A stretch of DNA of 35,935 bases, from assembly GCF_020884795.1 (NCBI RefSeq), contig NZ_BBZF01000012.1, positions 145,300 to 181,234 on the forward strand, given 5' to 3'. This DNA comes from Micromonospora okii (GTDB lineage: Bacteria; Actinomycetota; Actinomycetes; Mycobacteriales; Micromonosporaceae). Made by a program: the position numbers and the translations under genes. This document shows positions 23,080 to 30,104 of this stretch, piece by piece; position 1 is the first letter of the stretch, and each line of letters opens with the position of its first letter. Under the pieces are notes generated by a model, which did not search any database, had not been told where the DNA came from, and worked only from the letters and a program-made list of their open reading frames with translations.

Positions 23080-25557
23080 GTGCGACGCACACCACGGCGC
23101 ATCGCGCTTCTCGCGCTGCCCGCCCTGGTGGCGGGTGTCGTGGGGACCGGGCCCGCCGGCGCGGATCCCACGACGTCGACCGCCACGGCCGGCCCCGGCC
23201 GTTCCCAGCTCGAGGCTCAGGAGCAGGTACGCCTCGTACAGCTCAGGCTTGCCGGCGCCGACATGCTCGACAAGGTGGTTGCCGCCGGCTTCGACCTGGA
23301 GCACGGCCTCAAGCGCGTGCCGACCGGCATCGAGGGCGAGGCGGTGGTCACCGCCGCGCAGCTCACCGAACTGAAGGCGCTGGGCGTCGAGATCCTCGAC
23401 GACGGCGCGGGCTTCGAGTGGAGCGAGGAGGCCGACGGTGGCCTCCAGGGCGCTGCCGCGCGGACGGTCGCGCCGGCGAGCCACACGGCGACGGTGCGGA
23501 TCGCCCGCGCCGACTGGTTCACCACCAAGGGCCAGGGCTTCCTGTACGTGGAGGCGCGGACCACCGAGGGACAGCAGGCGGACCCGATCGTCGGGATGCA
23601 GGTCGAGAACGACTCGGGCAAGGGCACGTCGTTCGGCTACGCGCGGACGATGAGCCGGTTCGTGGACTCCGGGCAGTACATGTTCCACCGGAACCTGTTC
23701 AAGCTCGACAAGCGCCCCGACCAGATCCGCGTCACCAGCTCCACCGGCGGCGTCACCACCGGCCCCGTCTCCGACTGGCTGGAGAACGCCCCGCCGCCGC
23801 TGACGGCGAACCCGTCCTACAAGTGGAACTTCGTCGACGGCTACCGGCACCCGCAGCAGCTCTACAGCCGCGCCAACGAGATCGCCCGCCAGTACCCGCA
23901 GATCGCCGAGATCGTCTACCTGCCGAACAAGACGAACGGCTACCAGCGCAAGGCGCAGGCCACGATCGGCGGGACCGGGCAGGAGGCGGTCGTCGTCAGC
24001 TCGGCGGCGTGGGGCCACGAGGGCGGCAACGACGTCACGGTCGAGTTCGTGGAGCGGCCGGGGGCGAACCTCCCGCTCGCGGTGGAGGTCGCGGGCAAGG
24101 CGGTCCGCGTCCTGCTCGCCAAGGACGCCTCCGGCGCGCTGGCCAGCACCGCCGCCCAGGTGGCGGAGGGGCTCAAGACCCGGTCCCAGGGGCTCGTCGA
24201 CCGAGCGCACCCGTACCGGACCAACGCCGGCACCGGCATCGTCCGGCCGACGCCCGGCCCGGTCGCCCTGACGGACTTCCTCGACCAGAAGCGCGTCGGC
24301 GCGCCGGAGGGCGAGGTGCCGCGCGGCCCCGCCACGATTCCGGTGCTGCGGATCGGCAAGCACCGCGACGGCAGGAAGCCCGGCGTCCTGATCCAGGCGC
24401 AGGACCACGCCCGCGAGTGGGTGCCGGCGACGACCAGCCTGGAGGCGGCCGAGCGGCTGGTGCACAACTACGGCTCCGACAAGGAGACGAAGAGGATCGT
24501 CGACAACACCGACGTCTTCTTCATCCTCTCCAACAACCCCGACGGCGCGAACTACAGCTTCTACAACTACGCCTCGCAGCGGAAGAACCTGACGAACCAC
24601 TGCCCGGACGCGAGCGCCGACCCCGCCCAGCGGAACTCCTGGGGCGTCGACCTGAACCGGAACTACCGGGTCGGGTCGGGCCACGACGGCTACGCGGGCG
24701 GCTCGACGGTGTGCACCAGCGGCACGTACCAGGGCCCGGAGAAGCTCTCCGAGCCCGAGTCGAAGAACATCATCTGGCTGGTCGAGAAGTACCGGAACAT
24801 CAAGTTCATGATGTCGGTGCACTCCAACGGCGGGCAGCTCTTCTGGCAGCCCGGGGCCTACATCGCGGACGGCCGGATCACCACGCCGCGCCCGCCGCTC
24901 GGTGACGAGGCGTTCTACTGGCAGTCGGCCGCCCGGATCCTGTCGCAGGTCAAGGCGCACCGGGAGACCGTCGTCACGCCGGAGAACGTCGGCGGCTCGT
25001 CCGACGTCCTCTACTCCTCGGCGGGCAACGTGCGCGAGGACCTCTACCACACCTACGGGATCTACGCGTACGGCTGGGAGGTCGGCGGCTCCGTCTACAA
25101 CCCGGCCACCGGGAACTGGCAGGGCGGCTCGTTCCAGCCGGACTGGGTGGGCAACCCCGCCCTGGTCAGCGGCCACGCCGAGACGCTGGAGTACGCCAAC
25201 GGGATCATGGAGATGTTCCGCGTCGCGGCGGACTGGGGCCAGGACAGGAAGAAGCCGACGTCCCAACTCGTCCCCGGCGGCGGAAAGTCCTCCGGCCCCG
25301 TCGACGTGCGCTTCGAGACGAGCGAGCCGGCCACCATCTACTACACGACGGACGGCAGCCGGCCCACGCTCGAGTCGCCCCGCTACGCGGCGACCGAGTT
25401 CCGCGAGCCGGGGCAGGTGTTCCACGTGACCGAGACGACCACGTTCAACTGGTTCTCGGTGGACAGCGCCGGCAACATCGAGAAGAACTACGACCCGACG
25501 AAGAACGACAAGCGCAACAACTACCGTACGGCGACCATCACCATCGGCAAGAAGTAG
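23080..25557 (+). CDS. Secreted M14 family zinc carboxypeptidase with C-terminal chitobiase-like domain
   Basis: This 825-aa secreted metallocarboxypeptidase has a signal peptide at 1 to about 28 (RR, hydrophobic core, cleavage near GPAGADP). The M14 fold follows, with zinc ligands His443 and Glu446 (DHAREW) and His581 (MSVHSNG). Asn526/Arg527 (DLNRNY) and NPDG bind substrate, and Glu667 (YGWEVGG) is the likely catalytic acid/base. About 110 residues (roughly 305-415) are inserted between the first strands of the fold and the HxxE loop, including the GNDVTVEFVERPG segment. The C-terminus (about 730-825) carries YYTTDGSRPT, typical of the chitobiase/beta-hexosaminidase C-terminal domain, likely a wall- or sugar-binding module. 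The start is GTG at 23080 with AAGGAGG at 23067-23073. It probably degrades extracellular protein or peptide. Nothing links it to the polyketide pathway. Confidence 0.93.
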   Translation: MRRTPRRIALLALPALVAGVVGTGPAGADPTTSTATAGPGRSQLEAQEQVRLVQLRLAGADMLDKVVAAGFDLEHGLKRVPTGIEGEAVVTAAQLTELKALGVEILDDGAGFEWSEEADGGLQGAAARTVAPASHTATVRIARADWFTTKGQGFLYVEARTTEGQQADPIVGMQVENDSGKGTSFGYARTMSRFVDSGQYMFHRNLFKLDKRPDQIRVTSSTGGVTTGPVSDWLENAPPPLTANPSYKWNFVDGYRHPQQLYSRANEIARQYPQIAEIVYLPNKTNGYQRKAQATIGGTGQEAVVVSSAAWGHEGGNDVTVEFVERPGANLPLAVEVAGKAVRVLLAKDASGALASTAAQVAEGLKTRSQGLVDRAHPYRTNAGTGIVRPTPGPVALTDFLDQKRVGAPEGEVPRGPATIPVLRIGKHRDGRKPGVLIQAQDHAREWVPATTSLEAAERLVHNYGSDKETKRIVDNTDVFFILSNNPDGANYSFYNYASQRKNLTNHCPDASADPAQRNSWGVDLNRNYRVGSGHDGYAGGSTVCTSGTYQGPEKLSEPESKNIIWLVEKYRNIKFMMSVHSNGGQLFWQPGAYIADGRITTPRPPLGDEAFYWQSAARILSQVKAHRETVVTPENVGGSSDVLYSSAGNVREDLYHTYGIYAYGWEVGGSVYNPATGNWQGGSFQPDWVGNPALVSGHAETLEYANGIMEMFRVAADWGQDRKKPTSQLVPGGGKSSGPVDVRFETSEPATIYYTTDGSRPTLESPRYAATEFREPGQVFHVTETTTFNWFSVDSAGNIEKNYDPTKNDKRNNYRTATITIGKK

Positions 25558-25566
25558 CGCATTCCG

Positions 25567-25611
25567 CGATCATCGCCCCGTCGGCGGACTCCGCTTGCGG
25601 GGCGATGATCG
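25567..25611. terminator. Bidirectional terminator hairpin
   Basis: CGATCATCGCCCCG (25567-25580) is perfectly inverted at 25598-25611, a 14-bp stem. The 17-nt loop contains a second small palindrome, GCGGACTCCGC. TTTCGT follows on the plus strand. It begins 10 bp after the carboxypeptidase stop and ends 26 bp before the stop of the convergent minus-strand gene, so it should serve both. Confidence 0.85.
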
Positions 25612-25637
25612 TTTCGTCACCTCCGCAAGGCCGCGCG

Positions 25638-26066
25638 CTACGCCGCCGGCGTGTTGTACCGATCGAGTGTCGCCTTGGACGTCGAGGCATCCTTGAAAGC
25701 CAGCTCCCACGGGCCGGTGTTGACGTCCATGTCCTTGCCGAACCCCACCCACTTCCCGGCCATCCGTCGGCCGGTTGGCTCGACCAGGAGCTGGATCGCG
25801 CCGTGGTACCGGGCGCCCCGGTAGTAGCCGGTCGGGTCGGTCTGCTCCACCCAGGTGCCGGTGACGACGGCACCGTCCACCGTGAGGTCCAGCGACAGCG
25901 ACGATGCCGCCGAGCCGGGCAGGCTCCGGACGGTCAGTCGGTCGCCGTGCTGAAGCACGACCACGAAGTGCTGCCCGGCGAAGGACTCCTCCCGGCCGCT
26001 GGAGTAGTACTGGTAGCGGCTGAGCCACACGCCCTCGTACGACCCGCGAACTGCGGCTGGCTTCAT
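25638..26066 (-). CDS. Small beta-rich protein, divergent partner of an XRE regulator (function unknown)
   Basis: This 142-aa protein has no signal peptide or membrane segment. It alternates strand-like segments (GSYEGVWLSRYQYYSSGR, HFVVVLQHGDRLTVRSLPG, LSLDLTVDGAVVTGTWVE, YHGAIQLLVEP, RMAGKWVGFGKD, VNTGPWELAF), suggesting a small beta-barrel or lipocalin-like ligand binder. From memory, actinobacterial XRE-type regulators sometimes carry a similar domain fused after the helix-turn-helix part. Here the gene stands alone but diverges from an XRE regulator. The frame is open far upstream, but ATG at 26064-26066 is preferred: upstream residues do not resemble a protein and would overlap the opposing gene. 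The two may form a sensor/regulator pair, which is inference. Confidence 0.7.
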   Translation of the reverse strand: MKPAAVRGSYEGVWLSRYQYYSSGREESFAGQHFVVVLQHGDRLTVRSLPGSAASSLSLDLTVDGAVVTGTWVEQTDPTGYYRGARYHGAIQLLVEPTGRRMAGKWVGFGKDMDVNTGPWELAFKDASTSKATLDRYNTPAA

Positions 26067-26108
26067 GCCGGCCACGATAACGGAACGTAGCTTCAATGTC
26101 GCGGCCCG

Positions 26109-26120
26109 CAGCACGTGCTG
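26109..26120. promoter_or_regulatory. Candidate operator palindrome in the divergent XRE promoter region
   Basis: CAGCACGTGCTG is a perfect 12-bp palindrome in the 144-bp gap between the minus-strand beta-rich protein (start 26066) and the XRE regulator (start 26211). Downstream, ACTGTCCGCTGTAG (about 26137-26150) looks like a short imperfect repeat and could hold a -10. XRE regulators usually bind short palindromes next to their own gene, so this is a reasonable autoregulatory site. Confidence 0.4.
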
Positions 26121-26210
26121 TGCGTGAACCGGGTGTACTGTCCGCTGTAGTGCCTGGCCGGCCGGAGGTCGGCAGGGTAGCCGGCCGGTCTGCGAGCTGG
26201 AGCGCCGCTG

Positions 26211-27392
26211 ATGCCTCGTCGCCCCATACCTGACGACCCCTCGATCGGTGACCGCATTCGGGCTCGCCGTGAGCTTCGCGGCTGGAGCATTCGGCACGCC
26301 GCCAGTCGTGCCGGCATCTCCCACACGTCCTGGTCGCGTATCGAGCGCGGCAAGCAGCGCACCGATCGGTACATGGTCGTGGACCTGGCCGCTGCGCTGG
26401 AATGCTCGGTGATCGACCTGACCGGGCAGCCGTACACGCCCGCTGATCGGCAGCTCGACGCTGCTCGGATCGACGCGGAGCGGGTGTGGCGGACCATGAT
26501 GGACACGCCGATGGGCGTTCGGCTCGATGCGCCGGGCACCGTCGAGCAGGTACGCCGGGAGGCCCTGCTCGTGCGCGCGCTGTACGGGCGGTGTGACTAC
26601 GCGGGTGCCCTGCGCCGGCTCGTCGACCTGGTGCCGGCGCTGCACGGCCTCTCCGATCACCGCGCGGCGTTGGCGGAGATGGTCCCGGCCTACGGCGTGG
26701 CGATGGGTTCCCTGCTCAACGTCGGCTATCCGGCTCATGCGTGGCTCGCGGCGGAGCGTTGCGCCGAGGCGGCAGGTCTGCTCGATGACCCGGTGGCTGC
26801 GGGGGTCGCGGCGGCGAACCGCGCCCGGGTGTCCGCCTACTCGGGGGCGTACGGGCCGGCGCGGGCGCTGTGTGACACGGCGGGTGCGGACCTCGCGGGG
26901 AGTGGGGCGGAGAGCGCTCTGGATGTGCTCGGCTTCCTGCATCTGGCGCGGGCACACCACCTCGCCGGCCTGCACGACCAGGCAAGCGCCGAGGACCATC
27001 TCGCCGAGGCGGCGCGAATCGCCGCGCACACCGGGGAGACCGAGAGCTGGGATCTCGCCTGGGGGCCGCGAAACGTGGCGCTGTGGCGGATGGCCTTCCA
27101 GCTCGACACGGGGCGTCCGGAGGCGGCGTTGCGGACGGCCGCAGGCGTCGAGCTGACCGGGTTGCCAGCGGTGCGGCAGGTGTACTTCTGGCTCGACCTG
27201 GGCCGGGCCGCTGAGGCTGTCGGCCGGGACCGGGACGCGGTGCGGATGCTGCTGGCTGCGGAACGGGTCGGCTCCCAGCACGCCCGGTCGTCAGCGTCGG
27301 CCCGGGAGACAGTGCGGTCGCTGCTGCGCAAGGGTGTGACCTCGGCAGAGCTGCGGGGCCTGTGCGAGCGGATGGGCATGACCGTGCAGTAG
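26211..27392 (+). CDS. XRE-family transcriptional regulator with helical-repeat sensor domain
   Basis: This 393-aa protein has an N-terminal XRE helix-turn-helix at about residues 10-70 (IGDRIRARRELRGWSIRHAA, then SHTSWSRIERGKQRTDRYMV as the recognition part). A long all-helical, TPR-like region fills the rest (repeated AxxxxAxxLLDDP, AESALDVLGFLHLARAHHLAG, AAERVG). This layout is typical of actinobacterial cytoplasmic regulators that sense a small molecule or protein partner with the helical domain. ATG 26211 has only a weak GGAG site upstream. Codon use has more T and A at wobble sites than the PKS genes. It is divergent from the beta-rich 142-aa protein. Confidence 0.85.
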   Translation: MPRRPIPDDPSIGDRIRARRELRGWSIRHAASRAGISHTSWSRIERGKQRTDRYMVVDLAAALECSVIDLTGQPYTPADRQLDAARIDAERVWRTMMDTPMGVRLDAPGTVEQVRREALLVRALYGRCDYAGALRRLVDLVPALHGLSDHRAALAEMVPAYGVAMGSLLNVGYPAHAWLAAERCAEAAGLLDDPVAAGVAAANRARVSAYSGAYGPARALCDTAGADLAGSGAESALDVLGFLHLARAHHLAGLHDQASAEDHLAEAARIAAHTGETESWDLAWGPRNVALWRMAFQLDTGRPEAALRTAAGVELTGLPAVRQVYFWLDLGRAAEAVGRDRDAVRMLLAAERVGSQHARSSASARETVRSLLRKGVTSAELRGLCERMGMTVQ

Positions 27393-27416
27393 CCGGCCGA
27401 TAGTGGTGCGTAGGTG

Positions 27417-27447
27417 TTCCAGTGGCCACATGTGCCGTCGGTAGCGT
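27417..27447 (+). promoter_or_regulatory. Possible promoter of the small-protein/XRE/CxxC operon
   Basis: TTCCAG (27417-27422) and TAGCGT (27442-27447) are separated by 19 nt. They lie about 120 nt ahead of the preferred start of the first small gene, in the 176-bp gap after the first XRE regulator. Between them is GGCCACATGTGCC, a short near-palindrome that could be an operator. No TAGGGGT element is present. Confidence 0.3.
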
Positions 27448-27568
27448 CCTGATCACGGACCCGGCTGCGCGAATTCTTCCCGATGCCCTGCCGCCGTGTC
27501 CCTCAGCCGGCGAGGCGGTGGCGGTCCTTCCAGAGCGCACCGCCGCGCCCTCTCTCGAAGGGGTGCAG

Positions 27569-27739
27569 GTGGGCGGTAAGCAGCGTGATCAGGGGCCGAG
27601 CCGGGGTGAGCAGGCGGAGGCGAAGGAACAGGAGGCGGCCAGGCGGCGGATTCTGGAGATGGCCGAGGCGGAGCGGATACCGGCCGAGGAGACGACCCGG
27701 GCCGTACCGGACCGGCGGTGGCGGCGTGGACAGCAGTGA
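27569..27739 (+). CDS. Small hydrophilic charged protein, translationally coupled to XRE regulator
   Basis: This 56-aa highly charged protein (EQAEAKEQEAARRRILEMAE, then AEETTRAVPDRRWRRGQQ) is probably a single helix. I recognise no family. I chose GTG at 27569 because GAAGGGG (27557-27563) lies just upstream; the same frame stays open to a GTG at 27422, which would overlap the likely promoter. The last 14 bp overlap the start of the next gene, so the two are probably translated together. It may be a partner or antagonist of the regulator, which is inference from position. Confidence 0.5.
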   Translation: MGGKQRDQGPSRGEQAEAKEQEAARRRILEMAEAERIPAEETTRAVPDRRWRRGQQ

Positions 27740-28925
27740 GCTGCTGCCGGTCGGCCGGCGGGTCGCCTACTGGCGAGGGCGGCGGAAACTGTCGCAGCAG
27801 GTGTTCGCCGACCGGCTCGGCAAGTCGAAGAGCTGGGTGGACAAGGTCGAGCGCGGCGTCCGGTCCCTCGACAAGGTCTCCACGCTCCAGGAGATCGCCG
27901 TCGTCCTGCGCATCGACACGACGGTCCTGCTCGGCCGGGACGCCCGGCCCGCCACCGCGACCGAGCGGGCCGGGGGAGTGGAGCGGATACGCGAGGCGCT
28001 GTCGACGTACGAGATCGCCCTTGGTCGCCCCGGGGCCCGCGACGCCGCCCTGGTCGGCCGGGTGGTGCGGGACGTCGAGCATGCGTGGAACGCCTTTCAG
28101 CGCGCCCACTACCCGCAGGTGACCGCCCTGCTGCCGGAGTTGCTGGCCGGCGCGCAGCGCGCCCACGCCGACGACCCGGCGGCGGGCCGGGTGGGGCTCG
28201 TGGAGGCGTACCGGATCGCCGCCGCGCTGCTGGTCAAGCTCGGCGAGGCCGACCTGGGCTGGCTGGCGGCCGACCGGGCGATGGCCACCGCCACCGGCGT
28301 GCCCACGATGCTGGCCGTCGCCGCCGTGCAGCTCGGCCAGGCGCTGCGTGCCTCCGGGCGGGCGCGGGCGGCGTTGGCGGCCACGCTCGCCGCCGCGCAC
28401 CGGATCACCCCGCTCGACCCGCACGCCGGCACCCCCGCCGAGGTGGCGCTACGCGGAACGCTGCTCGTCCAGGCCGCCCTCGCCGCGGCCCGCCACGGCG
28501 ACGACGCGACCACCGCCGACCTGCTCGGCGAGGCCGCCGAGATGGCCGCCCGGGTGGGCGACGGCCACGACCACCAGCGCGCCGCGTTCGGGCCCACGGC
28601 GGTGGACCTGGCCCGTACCGCCGCAGCCCTCGACCTCGGCGACGCCGCCGAGGCCGTCGCCTGGCACGAGAAGACGACCAGGCGGGACGCCTGGCGGTGG
28701 CTGCCGGTCGAGCACCGCGCCGCGCACCTGCTCGACGCCGCCCGCGCCTACCTCCAGGCCGACGACCCGGCCAACGCCGGCCGAGCGTTGGTCGAGGCCG
28801 ACCACACGGCACCCGCCGAGCTGCGCCACCGCCCGGCCGCCCGGGAGATCGTCGCCCGGGTGGCCCGTGAGCCGCACGCCCCGGCCACGATCATCCAGCT
28901 CGCGGTCACCCTCGGGGTGACGTGA
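27726..28925 (+). CDS. XRE-family transcriptional regulator with TPR-like C-terminal domain
   Basis: This 399-aa protein has a helix-turn-helix at about residues 8-65 (VGRRVAYWRGRRKLSQQVFA, then GKSKSWVDKVERGVRSLDKV). A long alpha-helical repeat region rich in Ala and Leu follows (for example LLVKLGEADLGWLAADRAMA and LLGEAAEMAARVGDGHDHQ). This is the common actinobacterial XRE plus TPR layout. I place the start at GTG 27726, where the regulator sequence begins; upstream residues in this frame are Arg/Gly-rich shadow sequence from the preceding small gene. It overlaps that gene by 14 bp and the next gene by 4 bp, so the three should be one coupled unit. It is the second such regulator within 1.5 kb. 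Confidence 0.85.
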   Translation: MDSSELLPVGRRVAYWRGRRKLSQQVFADRLGKSKSWVDKVERGVRSLDKVSTLQEIAVVLRIDTTVLLGRDARPATATERAGGVERIREALSTYEIALGRPGARDAALVGRVVRDVEHAWNAFQRAHYPQVTALLPELLAGAQRAHADDPAAGRVGLVEAYRIAAALLVKLGEADLGWLAADRAMATATGVPTMLAVAAVQLGQALRASGRARAALAATLAAAHRITPLDPHAGTPAEVALRGTLLVQAALAAARHGDDATTADLLGEAAEMAARVGDGHDHQRAAFGPTAVDLARTAAALDLGDAAEAVAWHEKTTRRDAWRWLPVEHRAAHLLDAARAYLQADDPANAGRALVEADHTAPAELRHRPAAREIVARVAREPHAPATIIQLAVTLGVT

Positions 28926-29179
28926 GGATGACCGCCCCGTTCCTGTCCCTGGCCCAGATCCGCAACCGGCTGATCCTCGCCGCCCGAGCCGTCCTCCGCG
29001 ACCACCCGCCGGGAGCCGACGGGCGATGCCCGGTCTGCCGGATCGCGCGCTGCCCGGTGGCGGTCGCCGCTCGCACCGTCCTCCGCGCCGCCGAGGACGG
29101 TGCGGCGATCCCCGGCAGAGCAGACCGCCCGAGAACTTCGGATAGGCGACACTCGCGCCAGCCCCGGCACGAAGATTGA
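28922..29179 (+). CDS. Small Cys-containing protein coupled to XRE regulator
   Basis: This 85-aa protein has a helical N-terminus (FLSLAQIRNRLILAARAVL) and a CPVCRIARCPVA motif that could bind a metal or form a disulfide. An Arg-rich, probably disordered tail follows. GTG 28922 overlaps the regulator stop by 4 bp (GTGA); an ATG at 28928 is an alternative start. I recognise no named family. Its fixed overlap with the regulator suggests a shared job, for example a small partner protein. Confidence 0.6.
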   Translation: MRMTAPFLSLAQIRNRLILAARAVLRDHPPGADGRCPVCRIARCPVAVAARTVLRAAEDGAAIPGRADRPRTSDRRHSRQPRHED

Positions 29180-29187
29180 TATATATC
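29178..29187. promoter_or_regulatory. AT-only-core palindrome GATATATATC, candidate promoter/operator
   Basis: GATATATATC is a perfect 10-bp palindrome and the most AT-rich stretch in this GC-rich window. It overlaps the stop codon of the preceding gene and lies 57-66 bp before the ATG of the zinc-ribbon peptide. It could be the -10 region of that gene or an operator of a PadR- or GntR-like repressor. I see no convincing -35. Confidence 0.35.
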
Positions 29188-29243
29188 GTTGGATCCGGTG
29201 TGGCGCGATCGAGGGTGCCTTTGATTCTTCGAGGGGGTAGTCG

Positions 29244-29492
29244 ATGGGCAGGTGCGCGCGGTGCGGTGCGACCGGGCTGGACGCAGGCATGACGCTCTGT
29301 GACCCCTGCTTGCGGGAGATCGGGTCGGCCATGCAGGAGATGGAACGGCAGGGCGTCGACCCCTTCGACCCCGACAACCGGTACGCGGCCCCGGCGGCGC
29401 GACCGTCCGGCGGCGGGTGCGTCGTCGCCGCCATCGGCCTCCTGGCGCTCCCCGTGGGCGTCGTCGTCGGCCTGATCGAGGTCATCACGTAG
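29244..29492 (+). CDS. Small zinc-ribbon membrane-anchored protein
   Basis: This 82-aa protein has CARCGATGL and LCDPC within the first 25 residues, a four-Cys zinc ribbon. After a polar linker (MERQGVDPFDPDNRY) comes one hydrophobic segment, GCVVAAIGLLALPVGVVVGL, likely a transmembrane anchor at the C-terminus. GAGGGGG (29231-29237) lies seven bases before the ATG. The stop at 29490-29492 is two bases from the stop of the convergent rhodanese gene. Function unknown. Confidence 0.7.
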   Translation: MGRCARCGATGLDAGMTLCDPCLREIGSAMQEMERQGVDPFDPDNRYAAPAARPSGGGCVVAAIGLLALPVGVVVGLIEVIT

Positions 29493-29494
29493 CG

Positions 29495-30022
29495 TCAACC
29501 ACGATGGTGCTCCCGCGCCGCTGGCGCGCCCAGGTCCGATGGCAGCGGGGCGGTCAGCCCGTCGACCGGCAGCCGACGCCGCCCGCCCACGCCGTCGATG
29601 GCAAAGCCCTCGCGGGCCCAGTACTCGAAGCCGCCGATCATCTCCCGGACGTGGCGGTAGCCGGCCTGCGCCAGCGTCAGCGCGGCCCTCGTGCTGCCGT
29701 TGCACCCCGGCCCCCAGCAGTAGACGACGATCTGCGGATCCTCGTGGGCGGCAGGCAGCTCGTCGAGCCGGGCGAGAAGGTCCGCGCCCGGCACGTGGAG
29801 CGCACCGGGGATGTGGCCCTGATCCCAGGCCGTCCTGCTGCGCACGTCGATGACGAGCGGCCTGGTGCCGGCGGCCCGGGCAGCCGCCACGTCCGATGGG
29901 TCGGTCTCGTGCCGCAGTCTCGCCGCGAAGTGCTGCGCCGCGCTCGCCGCATCGGCGTTCCGCTGCCTGTGCGCAGCGTCGGCCGCCGGGTCGGTGTCGG
30001 TCGGGTGAGGGGTCGTCGTCAT
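29495..30022 (-). CDS. Rhodanese-like domain protein
   Basis: This 175-aa protein has a single rhodanese domain. LVIDVRSRTAWDQGHIPGA is the conserved CH2A region and YCWGPGCNGSTRAALTLA is the active-site loop, with the catalytic Cys after Tyr. GGFEYWAREGF follows, as in single-domain rhodaneses. The loop is longer than the classical CRxGxR type and contains a second Cys. It likely carries persulfide sulfur or acts in thiol metabolism. I chose ATG at 30020-30022; the open frame continues upstream but would run through the promoter and into the divergent gene. The N-terminal 45 residues are polar and probably form a helix. It is divergent from a GlxA-type regulator, its likely controller. Confidence 0.88.
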   Translation of the reverse strand: MTTTPHPTDTDPAADAAHRQRNADAASAAQHFAARLRHETDPSDVAAARAAGTRPLVIDVRSRTAWDQGHIPGALHVPGADLLARLDELPAAHEDPQIVVYCWGPGCNGSTRAALTLAQAGYRHVREMIGGFEYWAREGFAIDGVGGRRRLPVDGLTAPLPSDLGAPAAREHHRG

Positions 30023-30060
30023 GCCGATCAGTTTCAGCGGAACGACCGGGCAGGAACACT

Positions 30061-30093
30061 GGCAGCACTGCCGGACACCAGGCAATTTCTGCC
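30061..30093. promoter_or_regulatory. Paired operator palindromes between rhodanese and GlxA-type regulator
   Basis: GGCAGCACTGCC (30061-30072) is a perfect 12-bp palindrome. GGCAATTTCTGCC (30081-30093) is a GGCA-N5-TGCC palindrome. Their centres are about 20 bp apart, two helical turns, so bound dimers would lie on the same face. They sit between the divergent starts at 30022 and 30105 and suit an AraC/GlxA-type regulator controlling both genes. Confidence 0.55.
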
Positions 30094-30104
30094 ATACTCG
30101 GCCG

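Noticed and set aside
22749..24905. 718-residue plus-strand frame overlapping the carboxypeptidase
   Set aside because: It is out of frame with the M14 motifs, is Arg/Gly-rich, and contains the palindromic repeat at its start.
27422..27568. Longer version of the 56-aa small protein starting at GTG 27422
   Set aside because: It would cover the likely promoter, and it lacks a ribosome site, whereas GTG 27569 has GAAGGGG upstream.
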